Positions 13,201-22,522 of a stretch of 32,500 bases of DNA are shown one piece after another. The stretch is taken from the NCBI GenBank assembly GCA_009663005.1, contig CM018913.1, positions 463,935 through 496,434 on the forward strand. Reading direction: 5' to 3'. The notes under the pieces were generated by a model. It worked only from the letters and a program-made list of their open reading frames with translations, searched no databases and was not told the DNA's origin. Position numbers and translations under genes: made by a program. Numbering within the stretch: position 1 is the stretch's first letter; every line of letters starts with the position of its first letter. The DNA is from Actinidia chinensis (lineage: Eukaryota; Streptophyta; Magnoliopsida; Ericales; Actinidiaceae).

Positions 13201-16200
13201 ATCAGAATCACCAATCCACGACTTGAATGATAATAACATGCTAAACTTTTTCTTGAATTTAGATGAAAGGATGCTAAGAACATCCTTTCTTGCGATAGCA
13301 ACAAAATTTCCTTTCACACTCCAGTCAACTGTATAACATCATAAATTAGAAAAGTAAAGCCAAAAAAATGTAAGAAGATTACTGCAAACACCTCATTATT
13401 AACAAAGATAAATTACCATACACTTATAAGATATAAGTGATAAACTGCACAAATTTTTATAGGTCAGCCTCTAAAAAACGCTAATACAAGTGACAGTACA
13501 GAACAGATACTACATTAGGTTTGCATGTAGCACTTTTTTCCAAGAGAAAAAAACAAATAGAAAAAAACACAACAAAAAAAATAGAAAAAAATGTTATAGG
13601 GGATCGAGAGGTCCAACCTAAAACCAATTGGCATTAAGGGGAGTAACCTCTAGATTATATATGCTAAGGTTGGGTGACTTAAGTAAGCGATGTGGGACTA
13701 ACACTTCTAAAAAGAACCAAATTACAAATTGTGCCCCACTCTCCGATACCTAGAAAGCAAAAGCAAAGGAATCTCCTTTAAAGGTGATGATAGAAAGACC
13801 AAAAAAGAGGAAAAGTAGCAAATTCTATCACAGATAAAAACAACATCATCGATTTTATCTTCAAACGTTATCGCATTATGTTCCAATCAACCTAAAGATA
13901 GTGCATACTAAACCCACACACAACACCTCCTTCTTGGAAAGACCAAAGTCCCTTTATAATTAATCAAGAGCATATGAGTGCAAGAAGCAGGAGCTGCCCA
14001 ACAATTATCCACTAGCTGGAATAAACTATGCCATAAAGCCAAAAAATGCAGTAAGACCATGCAAGAACAAGTGATGCAAACTTCCTCATTTACACAGGCA
14101 CTATAAAAGATTTGTTTGTAACGCCTGTCACAAACAAATCCAGAAGTAGCGTACTTCCCGTCCCAAAATGGTAACATAAAATGACTGTTCCAAAGAAATG
14201 TCCTGCCAAGTGTTGTTGAAAGCGAAGGATGCCAATAGAACATATTCTAGGGCTCGACGAGGTGATCATTGATAAAGTAGACAATCCATATGCATATATT
14301 AATCAAGGGGTATTCTGAAGCCCCAAAATATATACATATACGTGGAAAAAGTTGTTGACATGATAAATAAACTTACCAGCATCAACATTGTCCATTACAT
14401 GTTTAAGAGGATCCTGCCTAGCTCCATAATATAACTTCCCATGATTTGAAAGAACAACATAGTAATTTTCCAACTTTTTAGTCCATTGAATTTCTTTGAC
14501 ACAACTTGAATTCTTGAGCGAGCATGAGAAAGATGGGCTTTGCTCCTGTTATATGCGAAGAGAAAATTTCAGACATTTAGATAATATGATTTTTACGATA
14601 TGCGGCGCAACTTTAAGATAACCAAACCAAAATGATGAAACTAACTATTTTTGCATAATCTGAAAGCACAAATACCACTTACACTCTCCTATGTGTTGTA
14701 CCTACAATCATGAGCCATGTGAAGACCTTCCTGATGTAATCGACTGAAGGATTTGTTTTATTAGAGAGAGAAAATCCCAATCTAGGGATACAAAGAAGGT
14801 TTTGACTAATGAGATCTCTACAAGTTTTTTATTGAGACCGAATAAGGGAGAAGACCTAGTACATACTTTAGATTTTAGTTATATTATGATTTCGATCCTT
14901 TATTTGATTTATTACTATTTTTACCTTTAACAGATAGCCTCAATAAATCTGGATCTTGGGTCCGTTGCTACTCAGGAAATATAAACAGCAGAACAAGCCT
15001 AGAAGTAGAGCTGTGGGGAATTTATAGGGGATTGACTGTTATTCTGGAGAAAGGCTGGAAGGAATTAACAATTGAAACTGACTGTAAGACAGCAGCAAAC
15101 ATGGTTGAAGATGATGCCCTCGGAACTTTAGCTGAAGACGATAGGTTCCTTTTACAAACTTTACAATCAAGCACATTTGGGAGGAAGTAAATCAGTGTGT
15201 GGATGCTCTCACTAAGACTGAATCAAAATAAGACCCAGATTTTGGTAGTTATAGAGAACACTCCAAGTCCGGTAGGGGGCCTCATACTGCTAGATATGCT
15301 GGGAACAGTTTATGAAATGGATTAACCCTTTTTTGTTTTCCTTTCTTTAGGTTTATGCACTGTCATAGTTCCAAATGATCGACAAATACATACCTGCAGA
15401 GAGAGAGAGAGAAAGAGAGACAAGACATACCGTACAGGTACACTGTCAGGTTTGTCTCTGGTGTATTTGAAGAATTAGAATTACCAGTTTAACTCTGTTA
15501 TCTCTGTCCTTCCTTACTATTACTTCCGAGTTCTAAACCAGTTTTGCATTCTATAAATTGTGAGATTTTATTAAGTCATTTAGGGTCCGTCAGATTAGGA
15601 AACCCTCCCGGTCCTCCCCTATGTATAATTCTCCTATAACGTCCACTAACAACAAAAAAAAAGGAAAGACAAAAATACTCCCCGCTCCAAAAAGCTAAGG
15701 ATCTAAGCAATACCACCTACGAACTGCCTTTCCCATCGCATGCATTTGATTGGGATAAAAAAAAATGCAATGAAATTTGGAGAAAAAATTGTATATGCCC
15801 TCCTTAAGCCAAAAATGTAAGGTTCTAAGCAGTACCAACTACGAACTGCCATTTGTACATCGTCAAAAGTTCCTTTCCCATCGCATGCATTTGATTAGGA
15901 AGAAAAAACTGCAAGGAAGTTTAGAGAAAAAAATGTATATGCCTAAATCAGGAGAAAACTCTTTTAAAATATAGAGGGAAAAATTTGAAACTCAAATGAA
16001 AGATAGCCACTTTCTTGCATTTTCTTTTCTTCTTTTTTTAGGAACAAGAAGCCAAGGTTACATGCATGTATAGGTTCAAGAATCTTTATTTTATTGCACT
16101 TTTTCTCTATATTTTTTTATTTTTTTTAAGTTTCTAGCAAGTCTCTTCACCATCAAAATGCCACATTTAACCTTTTTCTTTGAAACCCTAAAATTATCTT

Positions 16201-18818
16201 CTTTGATCCTAAATCACATTCCAAAATTTTGTACTAATCTATTGTTTGTTGGTAGCTTTACCAATTCCTCAATTGCCCAGTAACATTTTTCCCTACAAAT
16301 TGTGCCTTTGGAAAAACTGTCGACTAGGAGAACAATAGCAGTGGTAAATCACAAGGTGGTATGCACTTTCTAAATGCCACATCTTCTTCAGCACTGTCAT
16401 CTCATCAAGTTTTTCAAGCCACTACTTTATCTCTTCCAATATATAGGGTATCCCGCTTTCAGAGTTCTAGAACACTTTTTCCTGCCTTAATGATTGTAAT
16501 GAAGTTATTTTGTTTGTGATGCTTGTGAACTTATCAAGAGTAAATACACTTGTAATCTTTTTCTTTTGAGTTAATAAACGAAGCAATTTCCCTTTATGCT
16601 TATCTTATTTATGGTGGCCCTCCCATGTTGTCTCCCTTTCTTGGTATCATTGGTTTGTTACTTTCATTGCTTGATGTGGAAAGAAGCCATGGTAGAAGAG
16701 ATGATTAGATGAATGCTATGGGCAAGAAAGACACTTGGGAATTAGTTTTTCTTTACAGCTGGAAAAAAAAAGGAAGATAGTGTGGCCATAAACAAGGTTC
16801 AATTAGGGAACTATTAAGAGAAAAAAGGGAGGGATAATTGCTAAGGGATCCACTCAGACTATCAGGAGACATCTTCTCTATGGCAAGGTGAGTTTCACAC
16901 ATGCCCTTTTCCCATGTGCAGTGAACCTAAGTTGGGCCTTCTAGCAGCTAGATGTGAAAAACGCATATCTTCATGATGTCATCCGTGATGATATGTAAAT
17001 GGATTTCCTGCCAGGGCCCTCAGACAAAGACTACTGGAGGAAAGGTTTGTAGACTGGAGAAGACTTATATATGGGTTAACACTGTCACCTCGACACTTGT
17101 GTGACAGGTTCCTTGAGACTATGTTGAGGTTTAGATACAACCAAAAACCATGTAGATTGTAGTCATACTATATTCGTCAAATGAAGTACAGAGAAGGCTT
17201 TGCACCTATTGTTTACACAAATGAAAGGCAATATTGAGGAAGAAGTGTGGCAGCTCAAAGCACGTTTAGCCAAGCAATTTGAGATCAAGGATATAGGTCT
17301 ATAACGTTACCCTCTAGATAGTTTCCAGATGAGGAAGGGGATCTTTATCTCCAAGATGAATCTAATTCTTGACCTTCTTTAGGAAAATGGCATGTCGAAG
17401 GTAGACCATGAGTGAGATTTCATGTGGACGCTGATTATTGACTATTGATAGTGACCTAGTAGATAAAGAAAGATACGAGAAATTCAACCAGATGAATTAT
17501 GCATGAGCAACGGCTGTTAGTCAGTCTAAAGACTCTAAACATGACCCTTAGTAGATAATGCACTTTTATGTTGCTATTGCATTTTAAAGTATCTCAAGCC
17601 ATCTCCAAGGAAATGGTTCTTGTTTTCCAACTATGGTCACTTGAGGTTAGAAGTGTCTACTAAGTAGTGTTCAATTGACCATAGAAAATCTCCTAGGAGG
17701 GAATCTAGTTAGTAGTTGCTCGATTTAATGCAGAGGTTGATTACAAGGCAATGGCTCCTGGCATTTGCAAGCGAATGTGGTTTTCAAGTTTAATTAGTGA
17801 GTTGGAAATATATGGAAGAGTACCTATGAAACATTCGCAACATGCTAACCACAGATCTTCACAATAAAAAATTGTTGTTAATTTGTCAATTTTCAAGCCA
17901 GTCCTCTGTACAACATTTACACTAAATGATAGATACTAAATCTTCTTCAATTACACAGCATTTAGCTATAGACTTGGTTTTCCAAAAATAACCAGAAATG
18001 AACCCACAGGTATTGAATTATATTTGAGAATACAATTACATAAAGTAAACAAAAAGATGCAATCTACTACAAAACCTTGCACCATTGACGAAGGAATGAC
18101 AAAAAAAATCTGAAGGATGTCACTGTGAGGAAAGATATGACACCTAATCCTTCATTCAAAATTCATGACTACAATTAAAGCATATAGTAGCAATACTCGC
18201 AGTACCTCACACAAATATTTTCTCCCAAAGGCATAACATTCGCAACATTACATGAGATAGGGATGCGGTGCATATTGGAAATGAAGCCATACCTTATTCA
18301 GGAGTGAGGTGACACAGAAGAAATGGATGTTGCCATCAATAGAGGCAGCAAGAGTGGAAGAGTCGGCTGATAAAGCTAATATGTACACCTTCCCAATGGG
18401 AACATCCACAACACTCAACTCTTTTACTGATGAGCCACCCACTTTCTCTTCGATCGCCTTGGCCGATTCTATAATGTCCGTGGTCCTTGCAACACAAAAC
18501 CCTAACAAAAAATAAATAAATAAATAAATGATACTCCGTACAAATCAAAGGCCAACAGATACAGAAAACAAATGATTGCTAGAGAGAGAGAGGACCGGTG
18601 GAATGGGCAACAAATATAAGAGCGAATCGTTGAGAGACAGCGAGGGGCTGGGATGGAGGACATTGAATGTCAAATTCAGAATCATCCCCTCCCCCTGGAT
18701 TGATGGGGACAGGTTCGCCTAACCCAATGAAGCAGTATTCATCGGAGCCTTGGTGGTCTCCTTCGACTTCGTCGTCCAATTGAACGATAATACCATTATC
18801 GTCCTCAGTTTCTGCCAT
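292..18818 (-). CDS. NUP214: Nuclear pore complex protein NUP214 (LNO1-like), 5' part, 10 coding exons, partial
   Basis: NUP214 sits on the cytoplasmic face of the nuclear pore, where its N-terminal propeller recruits the DEAD-box mRNA-export helicase. I joined exons 18596-18818, 18293-18501, 14377-14545, 13182-13328, 8781-8905, 5950-6062, 3449-3585, 1564-1726, 1253-1370 and 292-1209 (complement). They sum to 2,322 nt, 774 codons, with every junction in phase. Exons 1-8 (residues 1-428) give the propeller, with plant NUP214 stretches such as [57 protein letters not shown] and [20 protein letters not shown]. Residues from about 430 are Ser/Thr/Gly-rich with scattered FG (GSFGNF, FTFGK, KQFGN). 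Plant relatives are near 1,800 residues, so over half lies beyond the left edge. The start ATG is 18816-18818. No internal stop interrupts the joined frame. Identification is by remembered family similarity, not a search. Confidence 0.9.
1253..1370 (-). CDS. NUP214: NUP214 exon 9
   Basis: Encodes [20 protein letters not shown], then [20 protein letters not shown], just after the propeller. The acceptor is TTCTGTAG|TGTCAC. The chosen donor, GCA|GTAAAA at 1252, makes an intron of only 43 nt. Reading on without it reaches a stop at about 1198-1200. See the finding on this junction. Confidence 0.7.
1564..1726 (-). CDS. NUP214: NUP214 exon 8
   Basis: Encodes [20 protein letters not shown], then [20 protein letters not shown] and MFQVA, the final propeller blade. 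The acceptor is TTTACAG|GAAATG and the donor GCCAG|GTACTT, phase 2. Confidence 0.92.
2240..2420. repeat. Interspersed repeat fragment with CACGTG-centred palindrome
   Basis: Runs of GTGTCC/GGACAC-type words surround a perfect 22 bp palindrome at 2299-2320 centred on CACGTG. The edge phrase (minus strand GTGTCCATGCTTCAT) recurs as GTGTCCGTATTTGTGCTTC near 10,317-10,338, so both look like pieces of one repeat family. The family itself is not recognised. Confidence 0.45.
2715..2935. repeat. Fold-back MITE with 15 bp perfect terminal inverted repeats
   Basis: It starts ATTGGCTCCGTTTGG and ends with the exact reverse complement, 221 bp in all. The interior is A/T-rich and partly self-complementary (AAAAGCCAA against TTGGCTTTTT). 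No coding capacity. No clear target duplication, so the superfamily is open. Confidence 0.7.
2959..3162. repeat. Second fold-back element next to the first
   Basis: Left end GTGTTTGTTGTAGCT (2959-2973) and right end AGCTGCAACAAACATG (3147-3162) are inverted repeats with one mismatch over about 14 bp. The A/T-rich interior has no reading frame. It begins 23 bp after the previous element. Confidence 0.55.
3449..3585 (-). CDS. NUP214: NUP214 exon 7
   Basis: Encodes [20 protein letters not shown], then a stretch ending in [14 protein letters not shown]. The donor is TTCAAG|GTGTTC. Two in-frame acceptors lie 18 nt apart, starting the exon at 3585 or at 3603. The shorter form aligns better with the family pattern (xC-LA-TANRK). 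Confidence 0.9.
3586..5949 (-). other. NUP214 intron 6
   Basis: 2.36 kb without a recognised exon. Apart from the hAT-like MITE at 5109-5260 it is ordinary AT-rich intron sequence. Confidence 0.7.
5101..5268. mobile_element. hAT-like MITE with 8 bp target-site duplication
   Basis: The element spans 5109-5260 (152 bp). Its ends are CAGTGGCGCCAG and, read inward from the right, CAGTGGCGGAGCC. The flanks CGTGCCAG (5101-5108) and CTTGCCAG (5261-5268) match at 7 of 8 bases. CAGTGGCG-type ends with 8 bp duplications are typical of hAT elements. Too short to encode a transposase. Confidence 0.75.
5950..6062 (-). CDS. NUP214: NUP214 exon 6
   Basis: Encodes [20 protein letters not shown], then [17 protein letters not shown]. 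The acceptor is TCGTAG|GCTGGT and the donor AGATG|GTATGC, phase 2. The VLSF-DVF and GSGP stretches resemble the same blade in other plant NUP214 proteins. Confidence 0.88.
7085..7480. other. GC-richer island open on both strands, unrecognised
   Basis: Clearly richer in G+C than its surroundings, with frames of about 106 codons (plus, 7105-7425) and 79 codons (minus, 7189-7428) and no stop in either. I recognise no protein family. A retroelement leader or LTR fragment is a reasonable guess. Confidence 0.35.
8042..8228. repeat. Two direct copies of a roughly 74 bp unit
   Basis: GGTTTTGACTAGATCATACA at 8042 and GGTTTTGACTAGATCAAACA at 8156 open two copies that run to ATTACTATTCAC at about 8112 and 8226, spaced 114 bp. 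They differ at a handful of positions and share a CACCTTGTA stretch upstream. Confidence 0.75.
8781..8905 (-). CDS. NUP214: NUP214 exon 5
   Basis: Encodes [20 protein letters not shown], then [17 protein letters not shown]. The acceptor is CATCAG|TGGATT. The donor is ambiguous: GAT|GTTACA (ending at 8781) gives the tighter join to exon 6, while ACA|GTTAGT (ending at 8775) is a better donor and adds two residues (VT). Both keep the frame. Confidence 0.88.
9243..9533 (+). pseudogene. Ty1/copia polyprotein fragment, RNase H C-terminal end
   Basis: A 97-codon open stretch whose second half carries the copia signature [20 protein letters not shown], then [15 protein letters not shown] and [10 protein letters not shown]. 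This is the last part of the RNase H region of a copia Pol polyprotein; everything upstream (gag, protease, integrase, RT) is absent. The first about 17 residues, to about 9292, are not family-like and probably mark a junction. Antisense to NUP214. Confidence 0.85.
9586..9740 (+). mobile_element. Polypurine tract and start of a copia 3' LTR
   Basis: TTGAGGGGAG at about 9586-9595 sits just after the copia stop region, where the polypurine tract is expected. The AT-rich sequence after it (GTTAACGTTATGGG, then TGTATATATTTACGCAATGA) looks like a short LTR, but no left partner is in the window to confirm it. Confidence 0.5.
10180..10345. repeat. Interspersed repeat fragment related to 2240-2420
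   Basis: A TA-rich stretch followed by CGCGTCCGTGTTCGTGTCCG and TTTGTGCTTCTTAGGG, echoing the GTGTCC words of the repeat near 2300. No reading frame of note. Confidence 0.35.
11890..12178 (+). mobile_element. LINE (non-LTR retrotransposon) 3' end
   Basis: [16 protein letters not shown] from 11,894 matches the W-ERN-R-FE pattern near the C-terminus of plant LINE reverse transcriptase proteins. A pyrimidine-rich 3' region and a short A run (about 12,174-12,181) follow, as at a LINE tail. 5' truncated and antisense to NUP214. Confidence 0.6.
13182..13328 (-). CDS. NUP214: NUP214 exon 4
   Basis: Encodes [19 protein letters not shown], then [20 protein letters not shown]. The acceptor is TATACAG|TTGACT and the donor AAAAG|GTACTT. 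Its phase follows exon 3 exactly. Confidence 0.92.
13329..14376 (-). other. NUP214 intron 3
   Basis: 1.05 kb. Contains a probable dispersed repeat at 13,585-13,790. A minus-strand open stretch at 13,908-14,243 matches no family I know. Confidence 0.6.
13585..13790. repeat. Dispersed plant repeat fragment
   Basis: The phrases CCAACCTAAAACCAATTGGC and GATGTGGGACTAACACTTC are familiar from dispersed LTR/TRIM-like repeats in many flowering plants. Boundaries are uncertain and the family call is from memory. Confidence 0.4.
14377..14545 (-). CDS. NUP214: NUP214 exon 3
   Basis: Residues 145-200: [20 protein letters not shown], then [14 protein letters not shown] and HVMDNVDA. The acceptor is ATAACAG|GAGCAA and the donor GCTG|GTAAGT, phase 1. 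It matches the propeller blade in which plant homologues read VLSNTGKL. Confidence 0.92.
14935..15231 (+). pseudogene. RNase H-like (RVT_3 type) relic, retroelement-derived
   Basis: One frame reads [40 protein letters not shown] and, after a break, [11 protein letters not shown]. These match the order of the E (LE-ELW), D (ETD) and last D (C-DAL) regions of plant RNase H-type domains found at LINE C-termini and as stand-alone genes. The first catalytic Asp (usually in N-D-G) is missing and the frame breaks near 15,170-15,190. Antisense to NUP214. Confidence 0.65.
15688..15943. repeat. Tandem duplication, about 112-136 bp unit
   Basis: Copy 1 (15,688-15,799) and copy 2 (15,808-15,943) share CTACGAACTGCC, CCCATCGCATGCATTTGATT and TGTATATGCC in order. 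Copy 2 carries about 22 extra bases (around 15,851-15,872). No coding content. Confidence 0.75.
16674..17860 (+). pseudogene. Ty1/copia pol relic (reverse transcriptase to RNase H)
   Basis: Broken frames give, in the right order, WKEAMVEEM (16,677), [10 protein letters not shown] (about 16,945), [16 protein letters not shown] (17,251-17,298), [15 protein letters not shown] (about 17,335) and [15 protein letters not shown] (about 17,740). These are landmarks of copia RT and RNase H. Many stops and frameshifts are present, the catalytic YVDD region is not recognisable, and no LTRs were found. Old and non-functional; antisense to NUP214. Confidence 0.8.
18293..18501 (-). CDS. NUP214: NUP214 exon 2
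   Basis: Residues 75-144: [19 protein letters not shown], then a first propeller blade ending [12 protein letters not shown]. The acceptor is TTGTTAG|GGTTTT and the donor AATAAG|GTATGG, phase 0. The intron from exon 1 is only 94 nt, unlike the 3.7 kb intron that follows. Confidence 0.92.
18596..18818 (-). CDS. NUP214: NUP214 exon 1 (start codon)
   Basis: Residues 1-74. An acidic N-terminus ([19 protein letters not shown]) leads into [12 protein letters not shown] and the conserved [20 protein letters not shown]. The donor is ACCG|GTCC, phase 1. The start ATG gives the usual short acidic leader of plant NUP214. Confidence 0.9.
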
Positions 18819-21800
18819 TGGAATTTTCAGGAATCAATAGGGTGCCGGCGGGGTATGCCGATTGCTGGACAGAGACGCACACTTTAGGGTTTGTGGTCTT
18901 TCAACAAGTCGAGTGCAGACAGACTGCAGAGAGTTTGGAGGTCTGGTGAGTCCTCACGTTTCCGGTTTGATACGGCGGTTCAGGACAAACCTATGTAGCT
19001 GTTACTGGGGTTTTGGAACGGGTTTAGGGCGTTTTCGCTGCTTCTGCTTGAGACGCACCTGCCTAGAGACAGCAGTGAAGCGAAATGAGTATCTACCTGT
19101 ACTAATTGTCCGTATTCACGAGAATTACGAAAAAATAATAATGTAACTTTTGATGCCATATATTTCAAAATAACGGTGATGCCATTAACTGAGGAGTAGA
19201 GACCCAATGTTTGAAGTATCAATATAGAGAGAGAATAGAATATAGTTTAATTTTAAAAAAGTTAAATAAATAATTTTTTAATAGAATAGAGAGAGAATAG
19301 GGAGTGTTTTGGAGAAGATTGTCAAAAAGTAATTCTCAAAAATAAAAAAAAAATGTTTTTTTTTTGATAAAATTTATTTAAAAAAATTGAGTGTTTTTGT
19401 TGGAGATGCTCTTATACTGCCATTAACATAGCGGAAAATATTCGGTTCCCAATTTTTTGATGTAAATTCGAAAGTCACACAGAAGAAAAAAAGAAAAGAA
19501 AAGGTCCAATCGGTCAATTATTATTTGGTTTGTGGTACACGAAATTTCTTTGTAGGTACAATCTCTGTTCAGCAATTTGCGAACTATTGGAGCTAAATTT
19601 CAAAATAAACTACTAGTATGTGTCTAGGTTGGATGACCCGCACGCCAAGTATAAACAAACATTGGACATTGATTTCAACAGGACATTCCCATTTGTTCAA
19701 GTGTTGCAGAGGATTTTGCTTAGACCACAGCGCTTTGAGTGTCGCCTTACATGGTGCCAAGTTCGGTGGGTCCTTGTATGTTTGGAACTTTGGAGGATAA
19801 GAAATTTCCTTACGGAGATTTAACGTCTGGCCCTGTAGGATATATTGAATGCTTCGGTTAATTATAGTTATTGGATAGTGGTGAATGTATATTTTTTACA
19901 AATATTTTTTATATATTTTTTATATGTTTTAATATATGTTTATAGATATTTATATATTTTTTCACTCTTATCAATAATTTTTTTTACTAATTAACCACCA
20001 TCCATTGAGCGGTGATTAACATTTTTTTATATTTAATTATTAATTATTTGTGCTTATTTTTATATTTAATGTTGGACTGATAAATAATTTTGATTGATAA
20101 ATAAAGAGTACCCATCAAATTAAAAGTTGGGTTATGAGTATGTTCTTTATTTTCTAAAATTTATCGTATTTTAATTTTATTCTTTGGTAATTTGCACCAA
20201 GAAGTTTGTGGTAATGGGATTGTTCATCGTAGCGCAAATCGAAGAAATAAAACATAGGATAGACTCCTGTATAATATTGTTCATTTGGCCAATGCATTAT
20301 GCCAATTTGATAAGTAGACTGGGCAAATCTCAAAACATGGAATAGCAAAACCAACATTTTATGGATAATGTAAGGATTACAAAAAACATGTTTGAGAAAT
20401 ATATAAGTCTACAAAACGCAAAAATCCGGTTCAATTGTTAGGAAATAAAAAAAAAGTGCATAAAAACTTTAGCTTTTAGCTTTTTTTATTGTTCAATTAC
20501 TTGTAAACTTGCAAGAATCTTATTTTTATTTTTCACTAGGATTAGTTTTCTTTTTAAAATTATCTGCAAAAAAAATAAGATTTTACAAAAAAAACTTTAT
20601 TTTTCAACTACTTTTCTCCACAATTGAGCTATCATAATTGAGTTTTCTTAAAAATATATATAAATCTAAATATTTACAAAAACTTATATATATATATACC
20701 ACAATCAGAACTAAAAAGGATAATATACACATATATATACCCAAAAAACAAGACATATATTTTTTGTATGATTTTCGTTAGATATTCACGCTCCATAATT
20801 TTTTTATATATATTAATATTTACATATATATATATATGTAAAATAAATATGCATATATAAATTAAATATACTTTTTGCATTCATATTTTTTTTATAAATA
20901 TAAAATTAAATATATTTTTTAGATAAATCAAATATAAAGAGAAATATATTTAGATTGTTATATAAATATCATGTGTATAATATATATTCAAGTAAAAAAA
21001 AAATCACAACTTTTATTTTGGGGTAAGTAATTAATTAAATTTTAGTTTTCTCGTCAAATTCCATTATCTAATGAACGCATTCCCTTTATTTTACTTTCAA
21101 TTCAATTTTTTTATTAACAATTTTTCCATCAAAAAATCCTGACATCTAACATAACTAAATGTATAAAGCTAAGGGAATTAAGAAGTGGGAATAGGCAGAG
21201 AACATGTAAGAAAAAGAAGGGGGAGAGTTTGAAGGGAAGGTAAAGAGTTTGAAGAAAAATAAAAAATCACGAAAAATATAGTTTTTTAAGGATACTTGAC
21301 AAATTTTTAATATGTTTTAAAAGTACACAATCCTAATGTTAAGAAACTTGCAAAGCCAAACGCCCAAAACAATATTATTGCACTTTAAGTGTAGAAAAAA
21401 AAAACAAAAAATTAAATAGTTTCAAATGATTAGATGTTTTTATTTTTTTTATTTATCTCATTAAATTCTTTATCCAAACATAACTTAAGAGAGAGAAAAT
21501 TGCACAGGAATTGAGAGAGAGGGAAGAGAGACATAAATTACAAAAATAGTCGTTAAACTACTTATTCAAACGACATCATCTTACTAAAAACTACATCAAT
21601 TTGTGCATGGCTTTATTTCATAGGATATGGAGAGAGAATATCCCGCAGAGGATTCTAATCATTCGGAGCAATCCCAATTCTTCAAATTTTATGTTGATAT
21701 TGTCCTGGTTTGAACTATTCATCTGATAAGATGAATTAAGTAATTAGCCCATACAAAAAAATATAAATTTATTGGATATCGATAATCTTATGATCAAAAT

Positions 21801-22394
21801 ATTTTTTAATAAATTATCAAAATCATAATATAATTTAATTATATAATTATTAATATTCGATATTCTTTCATAAATAATCTAACTAAGTGGCTTACAAAAA
21901 TGAATTGTGATCACATTATATCCAGGGTGGCCCACCATTTTATTTTTTTGGCAAAGCAGAAACCCACCCACCCCATCCGGGTGCAGTTTCTCCAACAATC
22001 AAACACCTCGCCAGTCTCATATGAATCGTCGACCCAACATATACCAAACAACAACACCCCCCAAAGGAAAGAAGAACGAAAAGGTCAGATCGATCAATTG
22101 TTCTCTGTTTTGCGCTACCCATCGACCCTAAATACCTTCGTAGGTTTTCGTTTCGAAATTGAAATTCGAATCGTCTTTTGTTTTGAATTCTCACATTATT
22201 ATTTTCTTGAGTGATCCGAGAATGTTTTTTGCACCTCATACGATGCTTGTTAAGTTTCTGTTGTTGAACCAGAAAATTACATCATCAATGCTACATAACC
22301 AGAATCTACACCGCAATCCTCACTTTTGGGTAAAATTTCTGGGTTGCTGGATTTTTTATTTTTTGTTTGTTGATGTGGAGTAGGAACTGGGAAG
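18819..22394. other. Intergenic region between two head-to-head genes
   Basis: About 3.6 kb containing the 5' leaders and promoters of both genes. 18,819-19,100 is G/C-richer and probably belongs to the NUP214 promoter. 19,860-21,900 is extremely AT-rich, with TA runs around 20,690-20,850. 21,940-22,390 is less AT-rich and is the likely leader of the plus-strand gene. No TATA box or start site can be fixed by eye, and I support no gene here. Confidence 0.6.
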
Positions 22395-22522
22395 ATGAGT
22401 CGGAAGATGAGAGAAGTTGCAGTAGCAGTGGTGATGGTTTTGATTCTGGCAGTTCAAATCCCATCTGGACTAACCCTTCCATCCACCGTCCCTGCATTTC
22501 TCTGGTCGCCTCAGGAAGATGG
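22395..22522 (+). CDS. VOA1-like exon 1: signal peptide
   Basis: Starts MSRKMREVAVAVVMVLILAV, a basic then hydrophobic signal peptide, followed by SGLTLPSTVPAFLWSPQEDG. Intact, with donor GATGG|GTATGC in phase 2. A second in-frame ATG three codons on (MREV) could also serve as the start. Confidence 0.8.

Larger units (their letters stand above)
14546..18292 (-). other. NUP214 intron 2
   Basis: 3.7 kb. Carries an RNase H relic, a GA-rich microsatellite (about 15,396-15,420), a tandem duplication and a copia pol relic. 17,870-18,290 shows nothing recognisable. Confidence 0.65.

Noticed and set aside
13908..14284. 111- and 64-codon minus-strand frames between NUP214 exons 3 and 4
   Set aside because: Considered as an extra NUP214 exon, but exons 3 and 4 join in perfect phase and the translation resembles nothing in the family.
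18862..19146. 94-codon plus-strand frame just upstream of NUP214
   Set aside because: It lies in the divergent promoter/leader region, has no family match, and its composition follows the local G+C rise.
19618..19823. Two overlapping plus-strand frames of about 60 codons in the intergenic region
   Set aside because: Different frames of the same bases, no domain, and no promoter or splice evidence.
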